DNA of 64,000 nt from Bradyrhizobium roseum (GTDB taxonomy: Bacteria; Pseudomonadota; Alphaproteobacteria; Rhizobiales; Xanthobacteraceae), in the NCBI RefSeq assembly GCF_030413175.1, contig NZ_CP129212.1, forward strand, positions 4,812,450-4,876,449, given 5' to 3'. How positions within the stretch are numbered: the stretch's first letter is position 1; each line of letters starts with the position of its first letter. The position numbers were made by a program, and so were the translations under genes. The notes beneath the pieces are model-generated. The model was not told the origin of the DNA and ran no database searches. It was given only the letters and a program-made list of their open reading frames with translations. Positions 35,007 through 44,988 of this stretch are shown one piece after another.

Positions 35007-35469
35007 GTCACTTCTCCTGTTGTGGTTCGAGCCCGCGACCACCGCGGCCTCGATGGCGATCTACAGGCCGAAGACGATCGACGACGCACCCGCCAGCGGG
35101 CCGGAGCACAGCGAAGGACACCGGGGCTGCGACTTTCTTGTCTCGCGAGGAATGGGCTTCAGCCCAGGGGAAGAAAGTCGCAGCGACGGTGTTGCGGCAC
35201 AGGCGATCGAGGCGCAGCCGGTCTTCGGCCAGATCGAGCCATCAGAGAGGTCCGGTGCGTCCGCGCGCTGAACCATAACCTGACGGACAAGACGTGGCAT
35301 TGGCGTCGTTGCAGACAAGAAGGTTGGCAGGGTCCGCAGCGGAAGCAACGATGTGCGGCATCAGCGGCATCGTCGCCGAAATAGAACCGGCCGGTCCAAC
35401 CAGAGGGCTACCGGCTCTGGCGCGGGTCGGCTTGGAGACAGGTGCGGGTTCGGCGAGTAATTCGGGGAA

Positions 35470-35603
35470 ACCCGAAACTCATCTTGCGCAAGCTCGACGA
35501 GCCTCCGTTCAATGCGCCGATGCGTGCGCGCCTTCTCGGCGACGAAGGCGCGGATGGATTATCCCTTCTGCGTGGATGCCGTGAGCGATGCGGAGCGAGA
35601 TAA
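35470..35603 (+). pseudogene. DUF736 remnant on the opposite strand
   Basis: A plus-strand frame reads KLDEPPFNAPMRARLLGDEG, then ADGLSLLRGC and a TAA at 35601. It aligns with KLDDPSFNAPIYANMFNDEE, then GDGFTVIWSR, of the intact gene. Only the C-terminal half is left and the sequence has drifted, so this is an older and inverted copy. The flanking stretches (35007-35469 and 35604-35794) show nothing else. Confidence 0.65.
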
Positions 35604-35794
35604 GGGCCAGTCCAGGGGCGATGGTGAAGGCCCCGTTTGCATGAATAACGGCCGCGCCTTTCGTCACCATCACGGCGCAAGTTACTGTAGAACTTTACCG
35701 CATCGCGATATGCCCTACCGCAGCCAATCGAGGATTGCTCGAGCAGAAACGCAAAGCTCAGTTGCGGGTCGCACGTCAACGAGTAGAGCGGCGC

Positions 35795-36727
35795 TCACGC
35801 GCCGCCAAACTCCCAGACGGGTATGCCAAGCTTTCTCGCCTTGTCGCGCAAATTATGCTGGATGCCGTTGCCCGGGAAGACCATCACGCCGATCGGCAAC
35901 TCATCAAGGATGGCGTCATTGCGCTTGAACGGGGCTGCCTTGCCGTGCCTGGTCCAGTCCGGCTTGAATGCGATCTGCGGGACCTTGCGGTGGGCAGCCC
36001 ATTTAGCGGCGATCAGCTCGGCGCCCTTCGGCGAGCCGCCGAGCAGCAGTACCATATCCGAATGCCTGGCGTGAACCTTGTCGAGACGGTCCCAGATCAG
36101 GGACACGTCGTTGAAGTCCAATCCGCCCGTCAGGGCGATTTTGGGGCCTGGCGGCATCATCGTCTCGGTTTCGCTGCGACGCCTGGCGGCGAGAAAATCG
36201 CGGCTGTCGATGACGGCGGATGTCAGCGTGCGATGGTTGACCAGTGACCCGGAACGCGGACGCCAGGGAGAACCGGTGTGCATCTCGAAGTGCTCGGTGG
36301 CCAGGTCGCGGAACAGCTCCATGGTATTTCGGCGTTCGATCAGGGTGATGCCTTCGGCCGTGAGACGCTCCAGTTCGACCGATCGCACCTCCGAGCCGTT
36401 CTGCTCGCGCTGGCTCTTCTGCTGCGACTGTTCGTTGCCATCGAGCTCCCGCTCAATGCGGCCTGTCGCGCGGTGGAACAGGTTGACGGTCGACCAGAGC
36501 AGATCCTCCAGGTCGGGCTCGAGCCTTGTGTCTCTCAGCGTTGCAACGAAGGCGTCGAAGATATCGGCGACGGCAGCGGTGATGGCCTTGCCTTCGGGTA
36601 GCGGCCTCGGGTCGGGCTCATCCTGGAAAGGACGGTGGCCATAGAGCTGAAGCTCGTTGAGGACATGGTCGGTCGGGGATGATTCATGCGGTCGTTCGAA
36701 ATGGGTATCGTCGTCGTCGGTCGTCAT
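35795..36727 (-). CDS. DUF2493/SLOG-fold protein
   Basis: This 310-residue protein has an acidic N-terminal half and a C-terminal DUF2493 domain (YAcAr/SLOG-type Rossmann fold). Visible motifs are PKIALTGGLDFNDVSLIWDR, MVLLLGGSPKGAELIAAKWA and the end VMVFPGNGIQHNLRDKARKL, which fit the nucleotide-binding loop of SLOG proteins (GG.P.G.E). Family members accompany Toprim and Strawberry-notch genes in conjugative elements; some SLOG proteins sense nucleotides, but this activity is unproven here. The next gene upstream is Toprim, after a 383-base gap. Confidence 0.82.
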   Translation of the reverse strand: MTTDDDDTHFERPHESSPTDHVLNELQLYGHRPFQDEPDPRPLPEGKAITAAVADIFDAFVATLRDTRLEPDLEDLLWSTVNLFHRATGRIERELDGNEQSQQKSQREQNGSEVRSVELERLTAEGITLIERRNTMELFRDLATEHFEMHTGSPWRPRSGSLVNHRTLTSAVIDSRDFLAARRRSETETMMPPGPKIALTGGLDFNDVSLIWDRLDKVHARHSDMVLLLGGSPKGAELIAAKWAAHRKVPQIAFKPDWTRHGKAAPFKRNDAILDELPIGVMVFPGNGIQHNLRDKARKLGIPVWEFGGA

Positions 36728-37110
36728 GGAGAGGTCCTTTCGCCGGATCGGCCGCGCCCATCGCGTCCTTCGTGGCGATCACCTGACGGCGGGCGGACCG
36801 GACCAGAACCCGGCGCGTCTCGTCCGCTGAAGTCCCAAAAGGGCGTGCCGGAAGCGCAGGGCCGGAGCGGAGCGGAGGATGGCGCAGGTTGCGGCTATTT
36901 TGCTTCGCGATGCAAAGGCCCGCAGGGCCGGCGGAAAATAGCCGTGACCGCAGCCGTTGCCGGGCCGGACCGCCTGCCGTCCGATCGCCCTCCAGAAGGC
37001 CATGGGCGCAGCTCTATCCGGCCAAAGCTGAGCGCCCAAGGCTGACCGCACCGGGACAGACGATGGCGATACCGGGTTCAAGCCGGCTGCCCTATCCCGC
37101 GATAGTGGTC
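36728..37110. other. Intergenic region between the DUF2493 and Toprim genes
   Basis: These 383 bases are high-GC. An open minus-strand frame (36779-37114) has Arg/Ala-biased composition without family motifs, so I do not call it a gene. A structured leader is possible, but no clear terminator was identified. Confidence 0.4.
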
Positions 37111-38157
37111 TCAAGAAAGGAAGCGTGCAACGTCATGCGGCGGGAGCTGTGCACATACCGCTGCCCGAAGTTCCTCAAGGCCCAACGCGCGCAAGTCTTC
37201 ATTGAAGTCGCCGAGCCTGGGCGACAAGACACAGGCCTCGATGCCGGCTTCGTCGGCGCGCGACGTCAAGGCCGCCGCCGCGCCCATGCCGGCCGCATCC
37301 GCATCGCAGGCGATGTAGAGCCGTCGCAGCGTCGGCGGGAACTGCAGCGCGGCGAGGTGGCTGGCGGAGAGTGCCACCGCCATCGGCATGGTCGGCAGCA
37401 CGCAACGAAGCGAGAGCACGGTCTCCAGGCCCTCGCCCGCAACGAGCACGTCATTCGCCACGCCAAGGCGGACGGCATTGCCAAGCAGATCACCCATTGC
37501 CCGTCGCGGCGTATCGATCGGCGCCTTGCCGAGCAGGTTCGGACCAAAGCCCTCGGGATCGAGCCAGGTGCGATGCACCCCGGTGATCACGCCATCGACA
37601 TCAGTGACGCAGGCGATCATCGCCGGCCAAATTTCCGGAGGACATACGTCGTCAGGCCCGTAATAGTAGCAACGCGGCTGATGACGCAGACTGTCGCCAT
37701 GATGCACATCCGCAATTCCACGGCGCTGCAGATAGTGCTCCGTGAGAGTTCCCTCGATCGGTCGCGATATCGCAAAGAGGCGCCGTGCCGCTGCGCGTGA
37801 CCCACGCCGCACCGCCGGACGAACGGGTTTTGGGTCAGGCTCAGCGGCGGTGCGAGGCAGATTCAGAAACCGCCTCGCTTCGTCGGCAACATCGCGGAAA
37901 TCGCGCAGCGCAAGGCGCTCGCGGATGATATCCAGCAAGTCACCGTGTTCGCCGGTCGCAGCATCCGTCCACTTGCCCGCCGGTCCCTTCGGCGACTCGT
38001 AGAGCCGTACGAACAAGGAGCGACCCGGGGTATTCTGGACGTCGCCGACCGTCCAGTAGCGCCCCTCGCGCTTGCCGTTGGAAAGATACTGACGACACAC
38101 CGCCTCGGCCTCGCGCGCGAGACGGCGTGCCAGTTCGGAAGCGTCGCGCGACATCAC
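37111..38157 (-). CDS. Toprim-domain protein (primase-like)
   Basis: This 348-residue protein looks like the CHC2/Toprim proteins of mobile elements. The N-terminal part (LSNGKREGRYWTVGDVQNTP, SLFVRLYESPKGPAGKWTDA) is a zinc-finger-less primase leader. The Toprim core has LVAGEGLETVLSLRCVLPTM, with the catalytic Glu, and RRLYIACDADAAGMGAAAAL, with the DxD pair. It overlaps the helicase gene by 4 bases (ATGA), so the two are translationally coupled. It probably acts in replication or priming of transferred DNA. Confidence 0.85.
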   Translation of the reverse strand: MMSRDASELARRLAREAEAVCRQYLSNGKREGRYWTVGDVQNTPGRSLFVRLYESPKGPAGKWTDAATGEHGDLLDIIRERLALRDFRDVADEARRFLNLPRTAAEPDPKPVRPAVRRGSRAAARRLFAISRPIEGTLTEHYLQRRGIADVHHGDSLRHQPRCYYYGPDDVCPPEIWPAMIACVTDVDGVITGVHRTWLDPEGFGPNLLGKAPIDTPRRAMGDLLGNAVRLGVANDVLVAGEGLETVLSLRCVLPTMPMAVALSASHLAALQFPPTLRRLYIACDADAAGMGAAAALTSRADEAGIEACVLSPRLGDFNEDLRALGLEELRAAVCAQLPPHDVARFLS

Positions 38158-41100
38158 ACGGCCTCCCGTTCGACAATGCGCTCCACCGGATACCGTTCGA
38201 GCACCCTGGCAAGGACGCCAACGCCGCCGGCATCGGTCGGCACGAACATGCGCAGTTTCCAGGAGATGATCTCCGCGAACAGTCCATAGGCCCGCAAGCG
38301 CTCCCGCATACCGTCAGAGAAGCCAGACAGCTCGATACGGTGTGCCCCCATGACGCGGACCCGCCGGAGTTTCAGTCCTTCGGCAAGATCGAGAACCGTG
38401 CGACCTTCGAGCAGCGCGGCAAAGGCGTCCCCGGGCGTCAAGGTCGGTTGTTCCCCCGGAAGCGCGCCGGCGACCCAGGCCGATGAAACCTTCCTCCCGA
38501 TGATGCGCTCACCGGCATCGGTCTGAAGACGGTAGACACGCGTCGACTCGTTCGGCAGCCGCTTCCAGATCGGAAGAAGGAGTCCGGCAACGACGTGGAT
38601 CGTGCTTTCTGTAAATTCCGGCACTTCGGCAAGCTCAGCCTGCCAGGCTGCACCGAACCTATCGCGATCGGTCTCCAGCCAATGGCTTTCCAACATGGCA
38701 TTCAACGAAACATGATGGCTTTCCATCGGCCGCAGCAAACGCACGCGTTGCTCGACCTCGCCGTCATCCAGCATCAGGCTCGGCGCCGGCACCTGCACGG
38801 CGGCACGGCCGGAGCGTTCGTTGACCAGCAGGACGGCGCGGCGGTCCAGGAGACGATCAAGGGCGTCGTCCAAGGTCAGGGGCCGGTTGCGCTCGCGCTG
38901 GGCAATCGTAACCAGCCGGGTCTCCGCGCCGCTGGCAGGATGGCGATAGATCGCACAGCGGTCCGTGACGACGAAGCTTTCCGCCCGGAGCGTTTCCAAA
39001 CCGATGTCATAGACGCCTGAGGCGATGGCGCCTTCGACCCGCGCGGTCAGCAACTGCTCGAATGCCGTGAACAGGACGTTCTGCAGGCGGATCGTCAGTG
39101 CCAGCAGGCGGTTGAGGAAGGTGGTGATCGGCGGCAGATCATCCTTGATACCGTTCGCGTCGACCAGCTTCAGCCCGGTGGCATCCTCGAAGGCCTCGAG
39201 GGAGCAGCCGTCGACCTTGCCGCGGACCAGAAGCATGTAGAGCTGACGAAGCGCATCGCGGGCGTAACTGCTCTCGAGATTGTCTTCGGGCCGAAACAGC
39301 CCCTGCCCGCCGGTCTGGCGCTGACCGCGGGTGATGGCGCCGAGCGTATCGAGCCGGCGCGCGATGGTGGAGAGAAAGCGCTTTTCGGCTTTCACGTTGG
39401 TTGCAATGGGACGAAACAGCGGCGGCTGAGCCTGGTTGGTTCTGTTGGTGCGGCCGAGCCCCTGGATCGCGGCATCGGCCTTCCAGCCGGGTTCAAGCAG
39501 ATAGTGCACGCGCAGACGCCGGTTCCGGGCTGACAGCTCGGCATGGTAGCTGCGTCCCGTACCACCGGCGTCCGAGAACACCAGAATGCGCTTGACGTCA
39601 TCCATGAACGCTGCGGTTTCAACAAGGTTGGCCGAGCCGGCCCGGTTCTCGACCATGAGACGGTCACCCTTGCGAATAATCCGTCGCGAGCGTCCGGTGA
39701 CTTCAGCGACGATTTCGGTTCCGAAACGCTGAACGATCTGGTCGAGCGCGCCGGGCACCGGCGGAAGCGAAGCCAATTTCTCGATCAGGCGGTCGCGTCG
39801 CGCGACGGCATCGCTGCTCTCGACCGGTTGGCCGTCGCGACAGACCGGGCGGGAGAGAAGATTGCCTTCGGAATCGGTGAAGGGCTCGTAGAGCTGAACC
39901 GGAAAGGAATGCGCGAGATAGTCGAGCACGTATTCCCGGGGGGTGATGTCGACCTGGACGTCGCCCCACTCCTCGGTGGGTATCTCCGCAAGCCGGCGCT
40001 CCATCAGCGCTTCGCCGGTCGAGACGATCTGGATGACGGCGGCATGACCCTGCGCGAGATCCCGTTCGATCGAGCCGATCAGCGAAGGCGTCTTCATCGA
40101 GGTGAGCAGATGCCCGAAAAAGCGCTGCTTGGCGGACTCGAACGCCGAGCGGGCCGCGGACTTCGCCTGCGCGTTCAGCGTGCCGGTCTCGCCAGTGATG
40201 TTGGCCGCGCGCATCGCGGCGTCGAGATTGTTGTGAATGATCCTGAATGCGCCGGCATAGGCGTCGTAAATCCGGATCTGCTCGGGCGTGAGCTCGTGCT
40301 CGACCAACTGGTACTCGACGCCATCGTAGGAAAGCGAGCGCGCCGCATACAGCCCGAGCGCCTTGAGGTCGCGCGCCAGGACTTCCATCGCCGCGACGCC
40401 GCCCTGCTCGATCGCCTCGACGAACTCGGCGCGCGTCGAAAACGGAAAGTCTTCGCTTCCCCACAGACCGAGCCGCTGGGCATAGGCGAGGTTGTGAACG
40501 GTGGTTGCCCCGGTGGCGGACACGTAGACCACCCGTGCATTGGGTAGCGCGTGCTGGAGCCGCAACCCTGCGCGTCCCTGCTGCGAGGCGGCCTTGTCGC
40601 CGCGCTCGCCCTTTCCGCCTGCGGCATTCTGCATCACGTGGCTCTCGTCGAAAACCACCACCCCATCGAAGCCGGAACCCAGCCACTCGACGATCTGCCG
40701 GACGCGCGAAAGCTTCTCCCCCCGCTCATCGGTCCGCAGCGTCGCGTAGGTCGTAAACAGGATGCCTTCCGACAGCGGGATTGGCGTACCCTGACGGAAG
40801 CGCGACAACGGCGTCACCAGAAGCCGCTCCATGCCAAGCGCGGACCAGTCCCGCTGTGCATCCTCGATCAGCTTGTCGCTCCTGGAAATCCAGACCGCGC
40901 GCCGGCGCCCCTTGAGCCAGTTATCGAGCAGAATGCCGGCGGCCTGACGGCCCTTGCCGGCGCCGGTGCCGTCACCCAAAAACCAGCCCCGACGAAAGCG
41001 AACGGCGTTTGAATCGTCGTCACGTGCTGCGGCCACGGCGTCAAAAGTTGCATCGACTGTCCAGTGACCGGCGAGGAAGGCCGAGTGCGCCTCACCGGCG

Positions 41101-42449
41101 TAAATGACACTTTCAAGCTGGGCGCCCGACAACAGGCCGTTTGCAACAACGTTCGCCGGAAGATGCGGCCGATATGCCGGCTTGGGTGGTGCGACCGAGG
41201 CCATTGCGGCGGACTGGACGAGTTTGGTGGGATGGGGCTGCGATCCGGAAATCCGGATCGATTGCAGGACATACTCTTCGTAAAGCGCATCCGTGAGCCG
41301 GGTGTCCTCCGGCGGCGCCCAGTCCACCGTCTCGTAGGCAAGCTCCAGAGATTCAGAACCAGCGACCGTTTGGGCAGGAAGGCCGCCTTTGGAGGAACCG
41401 CCGAGTGGCCGTGGACGCGATCGGGATGGGCCGACAGAGGCCGCAACAGGTTCGGCGAGAGGAAGCCGCGGCGGGACATCATCGAGGACCCATGCCAGCA
41501 GCGCGGCAACGTCCGGCGCCGTACCGCGAGATGGAAGAAACACCGTCCTGTCTTCGGCGGGTTGCTTGTCGATGACGGTGAGCCGCGTATCGGTCGTCGT
41601 GCCATGCCTGGCGAAACCCGCCCCGGCGATAGCCGCCGAGAAGACGATGCGGCCACGCTCCTGCAAGCGGCTGAAGGCAGCTGTCCAGGCGGAGTTGTCG
41701 GGTGTTACGTTGGCGCCGGTGATCGCCACCAGACGGCCGCCATCACGAAGCCGGGCCAGGGCCGACGCAATATGGCGAAGCGCTGCGTCAGCCATGCGCC
41801 GATCGACGTTTGCCAGCGCCGAAAACGGCGGGTTGGTCAGAACGACGCTCGGTGCGACACCTCTATCCAGGAAGTCGTCGATCTGCGCCGCGTCAAAGCG
41901 CGTGACGGCAAGGCGTGGAAACAGAATATCCAGCAGCCCGGCCCGGCCTTCGGCGAGCTCGTTCAAAACCAGCGAGCCGCCGGATAGCTCGGCCAGTATG
42001 GCCAGCAGCCCGGTGCCGGCACAGGGCTCCAGCACGACGTCAGTATGGGTGACACCCGCGGCCCTGCAAGCGACGAAGCCAAGCGGTATCGGTGTCGAGA
42101 ACTGCTGAAGCTCGACGCTTTCTTCCGAGCGACGCGTGTGGGTGGGAAGAAGACTGGCGACCTTGGCCAACATCCGCAGCAAGGAAGCCGGCGACTGCGC
42201 GCTCGCAAGCATCGAATGGCCATGCTTGCGCAGGAACAGAACCGTCGCGGCCTCACAGGCCTCATAGGCAGCTTTCCAATGCCAGGCCCCGGCAGCATCC
42301 GAGGCGCCGACGGCCCGTTCCATGGCGGAGCGCAGGATTCCCGCGGCATCTATTCGCCGTCCACGTTCGAGATCGGACAGAAGAAGCTGCGCGGCACGGG
42401 CGATAGTGGACGCCGCCGCGGCGGTGGCGGAGCATGGGAGGTTCAACAT
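38154..42449 (-). CDS. Methyltransferase-Strawberry notch helicase fusion
   Basis: This 1431-residue protein joins an N-terminal class I methyltransferase with an SF2 helicase. EPCAGTG (residues 141-147) binds SAM, and LTNPPFS (NPPF at 206-209) is an N6-adenine-type catalytic motif. The helicase has Walker A LGDGTGAGKG (about 491-500), the DESH box in VVVFDESHVMQNAAGG (601-604) and a Strawberry-notch C-terminal domain with LVFSDAGGTGRSYHAEL and AIQGLGRTNRTNQAQPPLF. It is a hallmark large gene of conjugative elements and may modify or remodel incoming DNA to evade host defence. It is coupled to the Toprim gene, and a terminator separates it from parB. Confidence 0.9.
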   Translation of the reverse strand: MLNLPCSATAAAASTIARAAQLLLSDLERGRRIDAAGILRSAMERAVGASDAAGAWHWKAAYEACEAATVLFLRKHGHSMLASAQSPASLLRMLAKVASLLPTHTRRSEESVELQQFSTPIPLGFVACRAAGVTHTDVVLEPCAGTGLLAILAELSGGSLVLNELAEGRAGLLDILFPRLAVTRFDAAQIDDFLDRGVAPSVVLTNPPFSALANVDRRMADAALRHIASALARLRDGGRLVAITGANVTPDNSAWTAAFSRLQERGRIVFSAAIAGAGFARHGTTTDTRLTVIDKQPAEDRTVFLPSRGTAPDVAALLAWVLDDVPPRLPLAEPVAASVGPSRSRPRPLGGSSKGGLPAQTVAGSESLELAYETVDWAPPEDTRLTDALYEEYVLQSIRISGSQPHPTKLVQSAAMASVAPPKPAYRPHLPANVVANGLLSGAQLESVIYAGEAHSAFLAGHWTVDATFDAVAAARDDDSNAVRFRRGWFLGDGTGAGKGRQAAGILLDNWLKGRRRAVWISRSDKLIEDAQRDWSALGMERLLVTPLSRFRQGTPIPLSEGILFTTYATLRTDERGEKLSRVRQIVEWLGSGFDGVVVFDESHVMQNAAGGKGERGDKAASQQGRAGLRLQHALPNARVVYVSATGATTVHNLAYAQRLGLWGSEDFPFSTRAEFVEAIEQGGVAAMEVLARDLKALGLYAARSLSYDGVEYQLVEHELTPEQIRIYDAYAGAFRIIHNNLDAAMRAANITGETGTLNAQAKSAARSAFESAKQRFFGHLLTSMKTPSLIGSIERDLAQGHAAVIQIVSTGEALMERRLAEIPTEEWGDVQVDITPREYVLDYLAHSFPVQLYEPFTDSEGNLLSRPVCRDGQPVESSDAVARRDRLIEKLASLPPVPGALDQIVQRFGTEIVAEVTGRSRRIIRKGDRLMVENRAGSANLVETAAFMDDVKRILVFSDAGGTGRSYHAELSARNRRLRVHYLLEPGWKADAAIQGLGRTNRTNQAQPPLFRPIATNVKAEKRFLSTIARRLDTLGAITRGQRQTGGQGLFRPEDNLESSYARDALRQLYMLLVRGKVDGCSLEAFEDATGLKLVDANGIKDDLPPITTFLNRLLALTIRLQNVLFTAFEQLLTARVEGAIASGVYDIGLETLRAESFVVTDRCAIYRHPASGAETRLVTIAQRERNRPLTLDDALDRLLDRRAVLLVNERSGRAAVQVPAPSLMLDDGEVEQRVRLLRPMESHHVSLNAMLESHWLETDRDRFGAAWQAELAEVPEFTESTIHVVAGLLLPIWKRLPNESTRVYRLQTDAGERIIGRKVSSAWVAGALPGEQPTLTPGDAFAALLEGRTVLDLAEGLKLRRVRVMGAHRIELSGFSDGMRERLRAYGLFAEIISWKLRMFVPTDAGGVGVLARVLERYPVERIVEREAV

Positions 42450-42597
42450 GGGGGTAATGCCTCTGAAGAGAGCGGGATCGATTGAGCCGACCGGCGCTCT
42501 CTCGACCCGGACGGCTCAAACCGTTCCGGCCGCCCCCTCACTCTCATCAACCGCTGGGCTCACAGGCGATGCGCGGCCGAGGTGACCGCAAAAACCG

Positions 42598-42622
42598 AAG
42601 CCCGGCGCGATGCCGGGCTTTT
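42598..42622. terminator. Hairpin terminator between the ParB-like and helicase genes
   Basis: AAGCCCGGC and GCCGGGCTT form a perfect 9-base stem with a 5-base loop. On the minus strand the stem is followed by CGGTTTTTG. It lies 51 bases after the ParB-like gene stop and upstream of the helicase start. Confidence 0.7.
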
Positions 42623-42672
42623 GCAGATGGCGTGAAAACATGGATGCGGGCGTGCCTCGCCCGCGCCGCGTC

Positions 42673-44781
42673 TTATTCGGCTGTCACACTATGTCGCTGA
42701 ACCTCGTCTTCCGGGCTCTCGTCCCGATCTCCTGCGAGGAATTCGGGCAAGTGACCCGCCTCCGCCTCTTGCCCCGACGAATGCACTTGGGCGCCGGCGA
42801 GGCGCAGCGGTTCGGGCAGCCATCCCGTGCCGTCGAGGAGACGCTCGGCTTCCCGCGCCATATCGGGCTTTTTCAGGTGGTCGATCAGCTGTGCTGACGC
42901 CTCACCTTTTGCTTCCCTGACCGCATCCAGAATACGCGACTTGGGAATGCGACCGAGATAATTATCGATCGTTGGCCTCCAACCGGCCTGCACCATGTCG
43001 AGCCCGACCGCGCGCGCCAGCACGCTGGCCTGTTCGAGCCTGGAGGCTACGCCATGAGCCGATACCCGGCCCTGATTGTAGCGGCTTGCGGGCTCATGGA
43101 CGGCGTTGACGGCGAATGATGCACAATGGGCAAACAGCGCCGATTGCGCGTGACCGTCCAATGCGGCGAGCGTGTCCCAAAGGTCTTTCTCGTCGTTCGG
43201 GAGCCGTGCCTTCCAGGTCTCATGCCTGGTATCGATTGCCCTGGCCGAGGCACTCTCCTTCAATCCGGGGGCCTGCGCGGGAAATGCCAGCGTGTGAATC
43301 GCAATATCGAGGCAGCTGGCCGAAGACGCGAACCGATAGAACGTCGCAAGCACGAAGTTGTGCAGTACTGCGAGGAACGCGTTTGACGGATGTTGCGCCA
43401 GCGCATCCCGTAACGCCAGCGTCCGATGGGCCGTCAGTTCGGTAATCAACCGGTCCGGCAGGGATTTTGCCGCTTCGTCCTCCTCTCCGGCCGCTTCGGA
43501 TGACACGCCAGCAACCGTAATGGCCGTGCGGTGTGCCGGGTCAGATGCCGTATCCGCGCCTGAGGTCTGGCCGCCCTCGGCGGCGTCGGACCCGACCACC
43601 GGCATTTCATCTTCCGCCCGGACATAGCCGCGATCCGGGGATAGCCGGCCTTCGGCATCGATGCTGATAAAGACGCCGGCACGGGCGATATCCGCCGGAT
43701 CGTAGATCATCGATCGATCTTCAAGCGTGAGCAGTAACGCCTCGATCTCGCCAAGCCGCTGATCGACTTCGCCGGGCAGCTCATCCGCATCCTGATACTC
43801 GGTCTCGAGCCTGTCGCGTTCGGCGTTGAGCGTATCGATCGCAGTCTGCTGATCGACGGTGAGCGCCGCCGGCGTTCCTTCCAGTTTCCGCAGGCCGTTG
43901 GCATGACCGAATGGGAAATCGACCGCCACCGAAATCCACTTCCAGCCCTCCACAGCGATTTCGTCCGCGCCGGCTTTGAGTTTGTCGGCAACCAGACAAT
44001 CGAGCAGAGCAATATCCTGCAACCAGCCACCGTCGTCATCCGCGAACAGATCCCGCAGAACCGGCCCTCCCGCCTGTTCATAGGCTGCGAGGCCGACAAA
44101 CCTCGCGCGACGATCGGACGCGCGGGCTGCGTTCTCGGTCAGCATGCGGCGGATCTGGTAAGGCTCGTCATAGCCGGAGCGGCTGACATTATCCCAGACC
44201 TGCTCCTGGCGGGCGTGATCGCCGTTGACCGAGAATGCCATCAGTTGCTCGAGCGTCATGACGTCCTCGGCGTAGACCTCGTGCAGCTTCGGCGAGACCG
44301 CTGCCAGCCGCAGGCGCTGCTTGACGATAGCCGGCGTCACAAAATGCCGCGCCGCGATGTCCTCTTCGCTCATGCCGAGATCGCGCAGCGTCAGGAAGGC
44401 CCGAAACTGATCCAGCGGATGCAGGCCGACCCGCTCGTCGTTCTCCGCGATCGAATCATCTTCGGCGATGCCCCCTTCGCGAACGACGCAGGGGACCGCC
44501 TGTGTCTTCGACATCCGCTTCTGTTTTACCAGAAGCTCGAGTGCACGATAACGCCTTCCGCCCGCCGGAACCTCGAACATTCCGGTCTCGTTACCCTCGG
44601 CGTCGACGACGGCCCGGACGTTGAGGCTCTGCAGCAAGGTTCGCTGGGCGATGCTTTCGGCGAGCTGCTCGACCGAGACGCCCGCCTTGATCCGACGCAC
44701 GTTGGACTGGCTCAGCACCAGCTTGTTGAAAGGAATATCTCGCGAAGGCGATAGCGTGATCTTCTGGACGGTCTTTGACAT
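42673..44781 (-). CDS. ParB-like plasmid/ICE protein
   Basis: This 702-residue protein starts at ATG 44781 (MSKTVQKITLSPSRDIPFNK). Its N-terminal ParB/Srx nuclease-like domain has FEVPAGGRRYRALELLVKQK and the segment around NDERVGLHPLDQFRAF. A helix-turn-helix follows (LGMSEEDIAARHFVTPAIVK), then a long C-terminal region that chromosomal ParB lacks. The length fits the large ParB proteins of ICEs. No parA or obvious parS array is in the window, so partition is uncertain and a regulatory or nuclease role is possible. An internal ATG-rich extension to 44922 is out of character and rejected. Confidence 0.85.
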   Translation of the reverse strand: MSKTVQKITLSPSRDIPFNKLVLSQSNVRRIKAGVSVEQLAESIAQRTLLQSLNVRAVVDAEGNETGMFEVPAGGRRYRALELLVKQKRMSKTQAVPCVVREGGIAEDDSIAENDERVGLHPLDQFRAFLTLRDLGMSEEDIAARHFVTPAIVKQRLRLAAVSPKLHEVYAEDVMTLEQLMAFSVNGDHARQEQVWDNVSRSGYDEPYQIRRMLTENAARASDRRARFVGLAAYEQAGGPVLRDLFADDDGGWLQDIALLDCLVADKLKAGADEIAVEGWKWISVAVDFPFGHANGLRKLEGTPAALTVDQQTAIDTLNAERDRLETEYQDADELPGEVDQRLGEIEALLLTLEDRSMIYDPADIARAGVFISIDAEGRLSPDRGYVRAEDEMPVVGSDAAEGGQTSGADTASDPAHRTAITVAGVSSEAAGEEDEAAKSLPDRLITELTAHRTLALRDALAQHPSNAFLAVLHNFVLATFYRFASSASCLDIAIHTLAFPAQAPGLKESASARAIDTRHETWKARLPNDEKDLWDTLAALDGHAQSALFAHCASFAVNAVHEPASRYNQGRVSAHGVASRLEQASVLARAVGLDMVQAGWRPTIDNYLGRIPKSRILDAVREAKGEASAQLIDHLKKPDMAREAERLLDGTGWLPEPLRLAGAQVHSSGQEAEAGHLPEFLAGDRDESPEDEVQRHSVTAE

Positions 44782-44988
44782 CTGGGTGCTCCACGACGGG
44801 CGGCCGAAAGCCTCTCTCTCGGCCTCCATCCCGTCGCGGCGCCCGCACAGCCCTCTAACTCTCTCCAGAGCCATCCGCGGATGCTCGACCGCATACGACG
44901 CCCAAGCGCAGTTCGCGCTCAAGCTCCTGCGTCATTCTAAATAATGACGAACGGCATCGTACGCAGCGATCTCCTCACCGACAAATCG

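Noticed and set aside
36779..37114. A 111-residue minus-strand frame between the DUF2493 and Toprim genes
   Set aside because: Arg/Ala/Pro-biased composition, no ribosome-binding site or family motif; probably a GC-rich spurious frame even if similar frames are annotated elsewhere.
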